From: Chitinophaga filiformis
GTDB taxonomy: Bacteria; Bacteroidota; Bacteroidia; Chitinophagales; Chitinophagaceae
DNA: 64,000 nucleotides
Assembly: GCF_021646545.1 (NCBI RefSeq)
Contig: NZ_JAKIRP010000005.1
Location: 395,148 to 459,147, forward strand
Direction: 5' to 3'
Shown here: piece by piece, positions 9,413 through 17,280 of the stretch
Numbering within the stretch: the first letter of the stretch is position 1
Layout: every line of letters begins with the position of its first letter
The notes under the pieces: model-generated
What the model was told of the DNA's origin: nothing
What the model saw: the letters and a program-made list of their open reading frames with translations, nothing else
Database searches by the model: none
Position numbers and translations under genes: made by a program

Positions 9413-10198
9413 TTATTGAACATTTTTGAAGAAGGTCGGAGAATTGCCGTATAAAGGCGTTTTTCCGTCCCATTTTTCGATGAACTGCTGTTGGATGAGT
9501 AAAGGAGTCAGTGACTGCTGACGAAGCTGATTTGCCCTCGCTTCGGCCTCTGCCTGTATGATCAGTTTTTTAGCGTTGGCTTCTGTTACCCTCAGTTCGT
9601 TTTCCACCTGCATCGCCTGTTGTACCGCCCTGTTTTTGGCATCAATGGCCTGCGTGATGGTTTCAGGATACTGAATACCGCTTGTCAGCTGTTCCAGGTC
9701 GAAGCCTTCTTTCAGCATGGACTCCGTCAGTTGTTTCTGTACAGAGTTCTCGAAAGTCTCCCGGCTGCTGATCATACTATCAGTCGTATACTTATTGAAC
9801 TGGATACGGAAGGCATCCCGTACGTAGTTGTAAAGTGTAGCTTTGGTGATTTCCTCGATCCCTTTACGGTACTTCTTAAAAATGTCGGGGCTTTTACCAG
9901 GAATGACACGGAATGTAATGGTCGGATCTACAGTAAATACCGATCCGTCTTTTGCATTCACGGTAAACGGATTGTAATCGGCCGTCTGTACGAAGATCGG
10001 GAACTCGTACACGGACTCTGTCAGTGGGTTGAACCACACCCGGCCAGTCACGAGGGAAATATCCTGTACCCCCTTATCACTACCATACTGTTTCACCCTG
10101 ATGCCTTCATGCCCCGCATCGATGCGGGTACAACAAAACATGCAGAATATGGGGATTATCACAACAACAATGATCATCAGAATAATAGGTCGCTTCAT
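9413..10198 (-). CDS. Prohibitin/SPFH (band 7) family membrane protein
   Basis: 261 residues. One N-terminal membrane segment (IILMIIVVVIIPIFCMFCC) is followed by the SPFH domain (about 30-190: GHEGIRVKQYG, FTVDPTITFRVIPG) and an Ala/Glu-rich coiled-coil tail (VTEANAKKLIIQAEAEARAN). Such proteins oligomerise on the membrane and scaffold proteases or lipid domains. It lacks the longer C-terminus of flotillins. It overlaps the small upstream gene by 4 bp (ATGA), indicating translational coupling. The stop lies 2 bp after the terminator hairpin. Confidence 0.87.
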   Translation of the reverse strand: MKRPIILMIIVVVIIPIFCMFCCTRIDAGHEGIRVKQYGSDKGVQDISLVTGRVWFNPLTESVYEFPIFVQTADYNPFTVNAKDGSVFTVDPTITFRVIPGKSPDIFKKYRKGIEEITKATLYNYVRDAFRIQFNKYTTDSMISSRETFENSVQKQLTESMLKEGFDLEQLTSGIQYPETITQAIDAKNRAVQQAMQVENELRVTEANAKKLIIQAEAEARANQLRQQSLTPLLIQQQFIEKWDGKTPLYGNSPTFFKNVQ

Positions 10199-10380
10199 AA
10201 TTTAAGTTTGGATTTTAATAGCTTGTATAATGCGTAGTGTAATACTATCGTTACGAAAATGCAGATAATGCCGGCGAATACTGCGAGGTCGCTCGGCGCA
10301 GATAACAATCTCGATATCCATGTCCAGATATAGATATCCAGTATGATAACTGCTGGCAGGGATAAATAAATGAGGTTCAT
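10195..10380 (-). CDS. Small two-helix membrane protein coupled to prohibitin-like gene
   Basis: 61 residues. Two hydrophobic helices (IYLSLPAVIILDIYIWTWI and LAVFAGIICIFVTIVLHYAL) are followed by a basic tail (KLLKSKLKL). I do not recognise a family. The 4-bp overlap with the downstream SPFH gene, same strand and good hydropathy pattern support a real gene that may act with the SPFH protein in the inner membrane. Confidence 0.6.
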   Translation of the reverse strand: MNLIYLSLPAVIILDIYIWTWISRLLSAPSDLAVFAGIICIFVTIVLHYALYKLLKSKLKL

Positions 10381-10481
10381 ATTCAGGCTGAATTACATAC
10401 GAATGTAAGGAATACGGGGAGAAAAATTTGGCTATTTTTTTAAAGGTTGTTAAATTGGTTGAGTCTCTCTGAGAGAGGTTT

Positions 10482-10555
10482 CGGGATGTAGCGCAGCCCG
10501 GTAGCGCGCTTCGTTCGGGACGAAGAGGCCGCAAGTTCGAATCTTGTCATCCCGA
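10482..10555 (+). tRNA. tRNA-Pro (anticodon CGG)
   Basis: A 74-nt cloverleaf without an encoded CCA. The acceptor stem CGGGATG pairs with CATCCCG, the D stem is GCGC/GCGC, the anticodon stem CTTCG/CGAAG holds loop TTCGGGA (anticodon CGG, codon CCG), and the T arm is GCAAG-TTCGAAT-CTTGT. The 3' third is the integration site of the element to the right, which restores an intact gene. The downstream sequence and terminator now come from the element. Confidence 0.95.
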
Positions 10556-10556
10556 C
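10534..10556 (+). repeat. attL: tRNA-Pro 3'-end direct repeat
   Basis: These 23 bases cover the T loop, acceptor 3' strand and discriminator of tRNA-Pro plus one base. They recur exactly and in the same orientation at 39899-39921. The recombination core is expected within this repeat. Confidence 0.9.
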
Positions 10557-10578
10557 GGCATACACTTTAATTCGATTC

Positions 10579-10619
10579 AAAGCCCGCAAATAGTCAGTAT
10601 TTGCGGGCTTTTTATTTTT
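10579..10619 (+). terminator. Rho-independent terminator downstream of tRNA-Pro
   Basis: A 14-bp stem pairs 10579-10592 (AAAGCCCGCAAATA) with 10599-10612, followed by TTATTTTTT. It lies inside the element and replaces the original tRNA terminator, which now sits beyond attR (39933-39969). Confidence 0.88.
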
Positions 10620-10657
10620 TCAGGCTGGCAAATTATATCAATTTATATCATTCTTTT

Positions 10658-10702
10658 CGTGAGTAAATCCGTGAGTAAATTTTTTACCGAATATTACTCA
10701 CG
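10658..10702. promoter_or_regulatory. Probable integrase arm-type sites, left end
   Basis: CGTGAGTAA occurs at 10658-10666 and 10670-10678, and its inverse TTACTCACG at 10694-10702. The 20-bp block GTGAGTAAATCCGTGAGTAA (10659-10678) recurs identically near the right end at 39830-39849. Short repeats on both sides of the att core are typical of arm sites of lambda-like and CTnDOT-like tyrosine recombinases; binding itself is inferred. Confidence 0.6.
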
Positions 10703-10852
10703 AAAACCGTTGTAACTCTTTGGCATTCAAAAAATAACACCATTCCATCTGGTGCCTTTTGATGCCGTTTGTGTGATGATTTCACCGCTTTGCGGTGAGT
10801 GGATAGTGGGAGTGATAACAAACGGTATTAAAAACCTAAAAATTGAATTGTT

Positions 10853-12124
10853 ATGGATGCACAAAACTCATTTGGTATTGACTTCATTGTACGCAATGTG
10901 AAAGGCGCAAAGGACCTGGCGGTGGTATATGCACGAATCACCGTGAACGGAGGCGAGCCTGTCGAAATTAGCCTGAAAGACAAAATCCCAAAAGATCAAT
11001 GGAATTCAGAATCGGAAAAAGTAAACGGGAAGTCTGAGGCAGCAAAGCTTCTGAATAACCATATCGCCAATGTCAGGTTCAACCTGAAACGGATCTATAA
11101 AGATCTCGTAGATAAATGTCAACCCTTCGAAGCTGAGGATATCAAAACGATCTATAACGGAAAGCAGGTGGTCAAAAACAAAGATCACACAGTAATGGCG
11201 CTGGTGAAGCTGCACAAACTTCATGAGGGGAAAAATCTGGCCCCTGGTACGCTTAAAAACTACGTTGCTACAGCTGCATACCTCCAAAATTTTATTAAGT
11301 ACAAATTTAACCAGGAGGATGTGCATGTCTCAGTATTGGATTTCCCATTCATAAAAGAGCTTGAAACCTATATACCTCTGCACCCTATAAAGAAACATGA
11401 TCCCTGCCACATCAACGGAACGGCAAAACACCTGGAAAGGCTAAAGCAAATAGCTAGCTGGGGCAAACTAATGAGATGGCTGAAGGAAGATCCTTTTGTA
11501 GACTTTACGTCTTTCAAAATAAAGACTAAGGTGAAGAAACTGAAATGGCATCAAATCGTGGCATTAGAGAAATTGGAGCTGGTCACACCGCAATTAGCCT
11601 ACGTGCGTGACCTTTTTATTTTTAGTTGCTATACCGGCTTTGCCTATGCCGATGTTATGGCTTTGACGATGGACAATTTTGATGTCACTTCCTTCGGCAA
11701 GTTCTGGTGTAACCTTTATCGTCAAAAGTCCGAAGAGTTCACAGCCGTCCCTATTCTGCCAACGGCTGTAACTATTATCAAAAGGTACAAAGACAACCCC
11801 AAGGCTGTTGCCAATGGAACTGTATTCCCACCAATTACAAATCAGGAAATCAATCGCTGTCTTAAAATCTTGCAGGAGTTGGCCGCAATACCGTTTACGC
11901 TTACGTTTCACATTGCCCGACACACCTTCGCCTCGACTATAGCATTAAAAATGGGTGTTGCTATTAAGGTTGTGCAAATGATGATGGGGCATGCGAAAAT
12001 AACAACGACTGAAGGATATACTGAAGCAGACGAGGAATGGATTGAAGAGGAAACAAAAGGGCTGGAAGATAGGATACAAGAGAGGAAACAGCTGCCCTCT
12101 CCTATGGAAGTGTTGAAGGGGTAA
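10853..12124 (+). CDS. Tyrosine recombinase / integrase of the element
   Basis: 423 residues. An N-terminal arm-binding domain (about 1-110) and SAM-like core-binding domain (about 115-215) precede the C-terminal catalytic domain. Visible catalytic elements are HIARH (His-x-x-Arg, near 352), GHAKITTTEGYTEAD with the nucleophilic Tyr near 387, and the Lys-containing beta-hairpin around RQKSEEFTAVPI. At the first catalytic Arg position the sequence is YTGFAYADV, without the Arg. This substitution is common in Bacteroidota integrases, and CTnDOT IntDOT is known to lack that Arg. The gene lies 297 bp from attL. A hairpin (TCACCGC/GCGGTGA, 10782-10798) lies upstream. It should catalyse integration into and, with a helper factor, excision from tRNA-Pro. 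Confidence 0.93.
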   Translation: MDAQNSFGIDFIVRNVKGAKDLAVVYARITVNGGEPVEISLKDKIPKDQWNSESEKVNGKSEAAKLLNNHIANVRFNLKRIYKDLVDKCQPFEAEDIKTIYNGKQVVKNKDHTVMALVKLHKLHEGKNLAPGTLKNYVATAAYLQNFIKYKFNQEDVHVSVLDFPFIKELETYIPLHPIKKHDPCHINGTAKHLERLKQIASWGKLMRWLKEDPFVDFTSFKIKTKVKKLKWHQIVALEKLELVTPQLAYVRDLFIFSCYTGFAYADVMALTMDNFDVTSFGKFWCNLYRQKSEEFTAVPILPTAVTIIKRYKDNPKAVANGTVFPPITNQEINRCLKILQELAAIPFTLTFHIARHTFASTIALKMGVAIKVVQMMMGHAKITTTEGYTEADEEWIEEETKGLEDRIQERKQLPSPMEVLKG

Positions 12125-12167
12125 AATTATTTGGTAGTCAGTACAGACTGCGCAATAAGCTCTCCAT

Positions 12168-12197
12168 AAGAATGAGTTTCAACGAAAACTCATTCTT
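12168..12197. terminator. Bidirectional terminator between integrase and XRE gene
   Basis: A 12-bp perfect stem pairs 12168-12179 (AAGAATGAGTTT) with 12186-12197. It lies between the convergent ends of the integrase and regulator genes and is followed by CCTTATTCC, so the T-tract is weak. Confidence 0.7.
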
Positions 12198-12199
12198 CC

Positions 12200-12442
12200 T
12201 TATTCCTCCTCTCCCAGAAAGTACAATATATCACCTGTTGTGCGCTCAGCTAATTTATAGATGCTAACAAGTCTTAGGTCTTTCTTACCCTGCTCTACTT
12301 TAGAAAGCCAGGAATGGTCTAAGCCGGTATCAGCTGCAAGTTGGCGCAATGAGAGGTTATTATCCTTACGGTATTTTATCAACCTGACCGCTATACGGTC
12401 TAAAATATACTGATAGTCTTGATCTTCCTTGTTTGTCATCAA
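12200..12442 (-). CDS. XRE family helix-turn-helix regulator
   Basis: 80 residues, essentially one HTH_3 domain. IAVRLIKYRKDNNLSLRQLA leads to the recognition helix in DTGLDHSWLSKVEQGKKDL, then LVSIYKLAERT. Small Cro/CI-like regulators beside an integrase usually control excision or mobilization. It is convergent with the integrase, and its promoter side faces the large palindrome at 12616-12725. The target operator is not identified. Confidence 0.85.
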   Translation of the reverse strand: MMTNKEDQDYQYILDRIAVRLIKYRKDNNLSLRQLAADTGLDHSWLSKVEQGKKDLRLVSIYKLAERTTGDILYFLGEEE

Positions 12443-12615
12443 ATTGAAGTTGAAATGTTTTTTTAAAAAAAGTGTAGTCCGATCTTACACCACATTGTAT
12501 TTTTTCTTAGCTTGCAGTTATTAAACTGAGCCCGAATGGATTAAAGTCATTAGCAATAAAGAATTTTATATAGCTTTGCGATCTTCATAAAGATTTTCGC
12601 ATCGAAATTGTCTTG

Positions 12616-12725
12616 GTTCCCGAAACTGCCCATTTCTAACGACCACAAGGCAACGTCGAGTAGCGCCATGCACTAGCGTGGGCGCTCGCGTTGTTTGGTC
12701 AAGGCGCTGGGCAGTGCCAGGGAAC
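12616..12725. repeat. 110-nt multi-stem imperfect palindrome
   Basis: Nested complementary segments pair in order around a centre near 12672: 12616-12621 with 12720-12725 (GTTCCC/GGGAAC), 12625-12632 with 12708-12715 (ACTGCCCA/TGGGCAGT), 12641-12645 with 12696-12700, 12651-12655 with 12689-12693, and 12662-12667 with 12681-12686 (AGCGCC/GGCGCT). Read as RNA it is a long bulged hairpin; read as DNA it resembles single-strand substrates such as oriT, replication-origin or attC hairpins. It lies in the 357-bp gap between the XRE gene and the small gene at 12800. Its role is unknown. Confidence 0.6.
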
Positions 12726-12799
12726 ATCAACGTAGAGGCCCACGTTTTCTTTTAGACGTTGGTTTCTGCATTCATGTGTCCTGTTTAAATGCAAAATCA

Positions 12800-13069
12800 A
12801 TGAAAAAAATTAAAGACTCAGCTCCGAACACATCGTCCTTCGTACAATCGGTACACTGTATTTTCTCTGCCCTTCCCAACAAATTCAGGGACAAAATATT
12901 GGAAGAATGTGCCGTCAGTACTCCAACTTATTATCGCCGCATAAGGGATGCTGGTCCCAAATGTAGTAATGCAGACAAAGATAAAATTGCCCAGATAGCC
13001 ATCCAAAGCCTTAAGGCTGCCATCGCAGAATGCGAGGCAATCATTTCCAGACGCGATCAGCTGAACTGA
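12800..13069 (+). CDS. Small element-encoded hypothetical protein, possible HTH
   Basis: 89 residues from the ATG at 12800. The open frame extends to 12695, but that part overlaps the palindrome and looks non-coding. The middle (SALPNKFRDKILEECAVSTP, then TYYRRIRDAG) reads as a helix-turn-helix-like region with a basic recognition helix. The C-terminus is an amphipathic helix (IAQIAIQSLKAAIAECEAII). I recognise no family. The position between the regulator and the mobilization block fits a small element-maintenance or regulatory protein. Confidence 0.5.
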   Translation: MKKIKDSAPNTSSFVQSVHCIFSALPNKFRDKILEECAVSTPTYYRRIRDAGPKCSNADKDKIAQIAIQSLKAAIAECEAIISRRDQLN

Positions 13070-13248
13070 CTTTTTAGCGGCGCACCAGCTTAACCTAAGC
13101 AAGTAGGTCGGCGCCGGACCATAATTATTCAATAATACAGATTTGAGGGGTATATAAGAGCCATTAACGCTGGCTCCGTAACAACATGGTTGCAGGGTAT
13201 CTACCCTGTACCACTTTCTTATTGCATCAACATCCAAAACAAAGTTTT

Positions 13249-13764
13249 ATGACAGCACCACAAGTAGCAGTTGGGGTGGTCTTTCCTGTGCCCATGCCTA
13301 ATGGCTCCAAAACAGGCGATCACTACCTCCACTTCACTACCACGTTTTTTGACATTAGCTATTATACAAAAACGCCAAAAGAACATGCAACGCTTGTAAA
13401 CGAGGGTACGTTTAAAGTTTATTTCGCAGCCATTGGCCCCATACCGCTGATAAAGATACAAACACCTATGGGGCCGCTTCTCTTTACGCCCAACCCGATG
13501 GCATTAAGCGACTACGAGTTCCATACCTGGACCACAAAACGGAAGTTCGAACCTACTCGTATAACATTTTATCTGCTCAACATGAAAAATATCGTTATAG
13601 CCAGCCACAATATTATTATTGTCCGCCAGTGGCACGTATACGATACAACTAAACATCTACTGGAAGTCTTCACTACTCCCAAGCAAGTAGAAGAAGAAGT
13701 CGATTATATTTTTAAAACCTATTCACGCAGAGCGCTGGAAGAACGGTTTATAATGATCGGGTAA
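13249..13764 (+). CDS. Hypothetical protein, beta-rich, unknown function
   Basis: 171 residues from the ATG at 13249; an in-frame ATG at 13186 would add 21 residues of poor composition. No signal peptide or membrane segment is visible. The protein is rich in aromatic and beta-branched residues (YLHFTTTFFDISYYTKT, FKVYFAAIGPIPLIKIQ), with a helical C-terminus (KQVEEEVDYIFKTYSRRALE). I do not recognise it. It stands alone on the plus strand before a 460-bp structured non-coding stretch. Confidence 0.5.
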   Translation: MTAPQVAVGVVFPVPMPNGSKTGDHYLHFTTTFFDISYYTKTPKEHATLVNEGTFKVYFAAIGPIPLIKIQTPMGPLLFTPNPMALSDYEFHTWTTKRKFEPTRITFYLLNMKNIVIASHNIIIVRQWHVYDTTKHLLEVFTTPKQVEEEVDYIFKTYSRRALEERFIMIG

Positions 13765-13913
13765 TTTGTAAGTGTTCTCAATATTAAGAAAAAGAACAAT
13801 TTTGGCTTTTACAACGACGTGACTGCCTCTAACCCAAGAACCGATCAGGGCTATTGTTTCGCTGGAAAACTGGCTCAGGATAAAGTAATATTACTCTCTT
13901 GTTTGCGTCACTG

Positions 13914-13997
13914 TTAGCAGTGCAGTCGTAGCGCGCCATGCTGCAACTGCTAAGGCAAAATCATGATAAAAAAAAGAACGGCCCCAAGCAGGGCCGT
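13914..13997. other. Non-coding stretch 13,765-14,223 with two hairpins
   Basis: Between the hypothetical gene and the mobilization block, the first hairpin pairs TTAGCAGT (13914-13921) and GCAG with CTGC and ACTGCTAA (13941-13953). The second pairs ACGGCCC (13978-13984) with GGGCCGT (13991-13997), preceded by an A-run on its left, so it may terminate minus-strand transcription from the mobilization genes. The GC-rich inverted-repeat copy described separately follows. No coding frame is convincing. Confidence 0.5.
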
Positions 13998-14074
13998 CAT
14001 CCTCTTTTGAAGATTATAAAATTTCGTCTGTTTAACGACTCCTTAGGTCATACTTTACAATGTTCCTAGAAACC

Positions 14075-14136
14075 GGGGAAGGCGCCGCTGCCGCCCCATT
14101 CCCCCTTCCCCTTCCCGGCAGGGTTCCAAACAATGG
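14075..14136 (+). repeat. 62-bp GC-rich inverted repeat, left copy (flanks mobilization block)
   Basis: A GC-rich segment in an otherwise AT-rich area. Its reverse complement matches 17219-17280 at 55 of 62 positions without gaps. Inside the copy are near-palindromic GGGAAGG/CCTTCCC runs. The two copies face each other around the four mob-region genes. Confidence 0.85.
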
Positions 14137-14223
14137 GGAAGGCATTTACACCAAAAATTAGACACTCCCCCTCTTTTTTCCATTTAAGTAATACATCCGC
14201 ATTTCAATGTACGAACCAATATC

Positions 14224-14763
14224 CTATCGAGTAATATTGTAATAAATGCTGTCCAGTTGCCTTTTTCTCGACTTGTTCTGCTTACCATAGTAGATCGTCC
14301 ACGCTTTACGATATTGATCAACCTCTAATTGCTTAGTAATAATTTCTTTCTTATCGTCTGTCCACTTCGTTAAAAGTGTATAACTATAATTAAGGAATAT
14401 CATTACTATAATCCCAAGGAACCAACGTCCGAAAACAACTTTATAGAATAATTTATGATCCCGCTCCGGAAATAGCAATACCTGAAATTTGTGTATTACA
14501 TTGTGCCGCTGCTTAATGATTGACAATTTTAAATCTAACAGCTCCTTTTTTAAAATCCTCTGAATAATACCGCTGTCTAACCTATCATTGGACGATTGTG
14601 TATCACGAAGCTTTTCTTGCAGCTGGTCAACCTGCAACTTTAAGTCTTTTACAGCCACCACTATTTCGTTAGCGGCGTTTGCCTGTTTTTTCTGTTCCTG
14701 AGTCAATTCTTCTAGCACAATAATTAAGCTCTCTTCCTCCATAATAACTCCTTTTTTCTGCAT
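14224..14763 (-). CDS. Mobilization-linked coiled-coil membrane protein
   Basis: 179 residues. The first 85 residues are a strong coiled coil (heptads around EIVVAVKDLKLQVDQLQEKL). One membrane helix follows near 112-130 (FLGIIVMIFLNYSYTLL), then a charged C-terminal tail with basic KQNKSRKRQLDS. It starts 7 bp after the relaxase stop on the same strand, so it is the last gene of a mobC-relaxase operon. Membrane-anchored partners of relaxases may help dock the relaxosome; that role is inferred, and I know no named family. Confidence 0.65.
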   Translation of the reverse strand: MQKKGVIMEEESLIIVLEELTQEQKKQANAANEIVVAVKDLKLQVDQLQEKLRDTQSSNDRLDSGIIQRILKKELLDLKLSIIKQRHNVIHKFQVLLFPERDHKLFYKVVFGRWFLGIIVMIFLNYSYTLLTKWTDDKKEIITKQLEVDQYRKAWTIYYGKQNKSRKRQLDSIYYNITR

Positions 14764-14770
14764 ATATTTA

Positions 14771-15808
14771 TTAATAGCCTAAACCGCGGTTATATCCACG
14801 CTTCTTCTTTTTTTTCTTCTTCATTCCAGCCTCTGTCATTTCAAAAGGGATATGATTATCTGCATATTCTGACCTCAAGAGCAACTCTAAAATGTTCTTA
14901 AGTTCCCTAGTAATATTCGATTCCTCTACCTTATACTCTGTTTCCCTTCTACTGCTATTACTGTTTGCTAATAAATCAGCGGCAGATGGCCTGTTACTTT
15001 CCGTCCGAGGATCGGCAATGAGACCGTCTTTTCTGTTTTCGACATCACTTCTATGGCCCAAAAACCTTTCAATTCTTGACAAGGAAAAGCCAACTTCACT
15101 TCCTTTTATCCTCACTTTTTTCTCATCAATAAAAACAATTCCTCTTCCTTTTACCAACACATATCCGAGTTCTTCCATAGCTTTAGCAAATTTTTCCCAG
15201 CATTTCACTTTCACAAGCGTTCGCCTTATATCATTTGCTAATTTTATTCTACGAGTATCACTCCTCCCCTTGACCCACTCATGAGGAGGCAAAAATGCCC
15301 TCGGACTCAGGACTTCTTTAAGCTCAAATTGCCGCTCCAGCCTCCGACAAAGTGCCGCCATTTTCCTATAACTATTGCTATCACTGGCCACCTTTCCATC
15401 GAATCCGACCCTGTTAGCAACTACGTGTATATGCTGCTCCCTGGTATCCTTATGAAGGATACAGATATATTGATTCTCAGCAACCCCGAATTCCTTCGCA
15501 CACGCCGCCCCGACCTCCATCCACTTATCCTTATCTAACAGCTCGCCCGGGGCCAGTCTAAGCGCAAAATGGAAGACCGGATTCTCCACACGCTTGCTTA
15601 ACCTGGATACGTCCTTGAACTCTCTCGCTAATTGATATTTATTGCCAAAACATTGATTATAAAACAGCACTTCTGCCCTATTCTTATGCTGTACGCTTTC
15701 ACGCGCAGAAAGATACTGTTTGTCATCCTCAGACAGTCCTTTTTTGTCCTCCAGGCAATACCTGATGCATTCATAAAAAGACGCTCCAGTTCCCACGTAT
15801 CCAATCAT
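14771..15808 (-). CDS. Relaxase / mobilization nuclease
   Basis: 345 residues. The N-terminal nuclease domain (about 1-165) carries the metal-binding histidine cluster: His119-x-Asp121, then His126-x-His128 in the motif QHIHVVANRV, as in the Relaxase (PF03432) family. A His at residue 80 (FHFALRLAPGE) lies in the preceding strand. Tyr4 and Tyr12 near the N-terminus are candidate nucleophiles. The C-terminus is Ser/Asn-rich and ends in a Lys run (KKKKKKRGYNRGL). It nicks oriT for mobilization by a helper conjugation system. The 4-bp overlap with mobC shows translational coupling. No coupling protein or mating-pore gene is present. Confidence 0.92.
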   Translation of the reverse strand: MIGYVGTGASFYECIRYCLEDKKGLSEDDKQYLSARESVQHKNRAEVLFYNQCFGNKYQLAREFKDVSRLSKRVENPVFHFALRLAPGELLDKDKWMEVGAACAKEFGVAENQYICILHKDTREQHIHVVANRVGFDGKVASDSNSYRKMAALCRRLERQFELKEVLSPRAFLPPHEWVKGRSDTRRIKLANDIRRTLVKVKCWEKFAKAMEELGYVLVKGRGIVFIDEKKVRIKGSEVGFSLSRIERFLGHRSDVENRKDGLIADPRTESNRPSAADLLANSNSSRRETEYKVEESNITRELKNILELLLRSEYADNHIPFEMTEAGMKKKKKKKRGYNRGLGY

Positions 15809-16185
15809 GAAAAATAAGTTTTTACCTCTCCAGCCAATTCTTTTAATCTCATAGATTGAACCTTCAGATCAGCTCTCTCAATAACAGTCAATTCATCGTT
15901 ACTATTCCGCTTCCTGGCAATCTGATTAAGATTCGCTGCCATGTGATTCAATATAGCAGTGATAGACAGTATTTCTGAAGGTAAGGTCTTCATCCGCATG
16001 TCAATTCTTCCGGTCAACGCCAATTCTCTCAAATATTCAGATATAGAAAGACGGGCACTATTTGCCTTGGTTTTAATCAGATCTCTTTCAGCCAGCGTAC
16101 ACTTAAGCGAAAGCAGCTGGTCTCTCTTTTCTGCCTTTATAGGTCTTCCACCCTTTTTTTGGGACTTAAGATCCTTCTTCTCCAT
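15805..16185 (-). CDS. MobC-like relaxosome accessory protein
   Basis: 126 residues from the ATG at 16185; the longer open frame to 16311 adds an unlikely hydrophobic leader. A basic N-terminus (KKDLKSQKKGGRPIKAEKRD) precedes a ribbon-helix-helix-type segment (LKCTLAERDLIKTKANSARL, SISEYLRELAL) and the MobC motif ILNHMAANLNQIARKRN. MobC proteins bind oriT and help the relaxase open it. Its stop overlaps the relaxase start (ATGA). The 5' side faces a 466-bp non-coding stretch that is the best place to look for oriT. Confidence 0.85.
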   Translation of the reverse strand: MEKKDLKSQKKGGRPIKAEKRDQLLSLKCTLAERDLIKTKANSARLSISEYLRELALTGRIDMRMKTLPSEILSITAILNHMAANLNQIARKRNSNDELTVIERADLKVQSMRLKELAGEVKTYFS

Positions 16186-16572
16186 ATTCAATACACTTAA
16201 TATTCCCATTGAATGCGGCCGCATGAAAAAAACGAATGCGAAGCCATGAGTGAATGAAAGTTTTGGTATTACCAAAACATAGCTGGCTACCTGCATTTTT
16301 TCAAGACCCATTTGCGACCTTTTGATTACCGGGCCCTTATATAATTTTTAGAATGAGGACACACGGCGAAAGTCTTTGCATCTGCATCTGCCTATATAAA
16401 GCAACCTTTTTAGAAATCTACATTTCCAAAGGAATAGTCAATAGATCAATTATTTTTTGTGATGAACATAAAAACTAGCGAGACTAGAAATACTTTCGGG
16501 AGCGAATTTAAGGGCAGACAAATTGTCAGCAGCAATCGACAATATTCTTAAACAACCCTAACATTTTTGCAA
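16186..16572. other. Non-coding region upstream of mobC, candidate oriT
   Basis: No convincing gene is present. The first 130 bp form an in-frame but improbable extension of mobC. Further right it is AT-rich, with TATATAATTTTTAGAATG near 16340. oriT sites commonly lie just upstream of mobC-relaxase operons, so this region or the GC-rich repeat at 14075-14136 or 17219-17280 could contain the nic site. This rests on position only. Confidence 0.3.
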
Positions 16573-16610
16573 TAAAAACGGCAAGTATAGCCATGGCAAA
16601 TACTTGCCGT
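16573..16610 (-). terminator. Rho-independent terminator of the HTH gene
   Basis: A perfect 11-bp stem pairs 16578-16588 (ACGGCAAGTAT) with 16600-16610. Read on the minus strand it is followed by TTTTTATT, 42 bp after the stop of the gene ending at 16652. Confidence 0.85.
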
Positions 16611-16651
16611 CATAGACATTTCTCGCTACTTCATTTAATAGATCTGACTTT

Positions 16652-16975
16652 TCAACTACGGATCTTACTCGTAGAAAGTAATCGCTGGATGTCCTCACGA
16701 TCATAGTAAATAGCACCGCCTATCCGAGTATAAGGAATCGTGCCGTTTGATCGAAGTTTTTGTAAGGTGCCAGGAGATAGATTTAACATATGCCTGACTT
16801 CGTAAGACTTTAGCCATTTGCGTGGCATTACCGGGGAAATTTTCTCGTCAATCAGCTGTTTAAATTCTGAGATAAGACGCTCTCTGAATTCATCCAAATC
16901 TTCGAGAGTAACTAACTGATTTCTGTTTACACTTGTCATGATCGTACCCACATTTTTCAACTTCACTTTTTCCAT
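16652..16975 (-). CDS. Helix-turn-helix (MerR/excisionase-like) DNA-binding protein
   Basis: 107 residues from the ATG at 16975, or 95 from the ATG at 16939. The N-terminal helix LEDLDEFRERLISEFKQLID is followed by a winged HTH_17-type domain: WLKSYEVRHMLNLSPGTLQK, then LRSNGTIPYTRIGGAIYYDR and EDIQRLL. Bacteroidota mobile elements commonly carry this protein type next to mob genes. It could act as a recombination directionality factor for the integrase or as a relaxosome-linked regulator; the sequence does not decide. It lies between the two GC-rich inverted repeats, with its own terminator. Confidence 0.8.
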   Translation of the reverse strand: MEKVKLKNVGTIMTSVNRNQLVTLEDLDEFRERLISEFKQLIDEKISPVMPRKWLKSYEVRHMLNLSPGTLQKLRSNGTIPYTRIGGAIYYDREDIQRLLSTSKIRS

Positions 16976-17218
16976 TTTACGATATTTTGAATTAACAATC
17001 AGTACGTAACTAACACGAGCCGGAGATAGAGCTACCTGGTGCGGGTGATGACTCCATATAACAATAAGTAATATCAATAATAAATAAATTTTACGAAATA
17101 TCCAACGGAACAAACTCGCCTTGACCCACCTTGTACTACTTTGACATCATTTGATCCTTCTATTCTCTAAAACAACCCGTCACTATAAAACAAATCAACA
17201 TATAAACAAAACGCCTAA

Positions 17219-17280
17219 CCATTGTTTGGAACCCCGCCGGGAAGGGGGACGGGGAACGGCGCGGCGGCAGCGCCTTCCCC
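17219..17280 (-). repeat. 62-bp GC-rich inverted repeat, right copy
   Basis: The reverse complement of 14075-14136 with seven mismatches. It ends in CGCCTTCCCC, as its partner begins GGGGAAGGCG. It lies in the 16976-17498 gap between the HTH gene and the ATPase gene. The rest of that gap is AT-rich on the left, with a GC-rich tail (GCCGGGTTGGGGGTGG) just after the repeat. Confidence 0.85.

Noticed and set aside
12695..12799. 5' extension of the small gene at 12800
   Set aside because: The extension overlaps the large palindrome and has non-coding composition; the ATG at 12800 gives a cleaner protein.
13978..13997. Plus-strand terminator for the gene ending at 13764
   Set aside because: The hairpin is 214 bp downstream and its T-tract on the plus strand is weak; the A-run side suits minus-strand transcription better.
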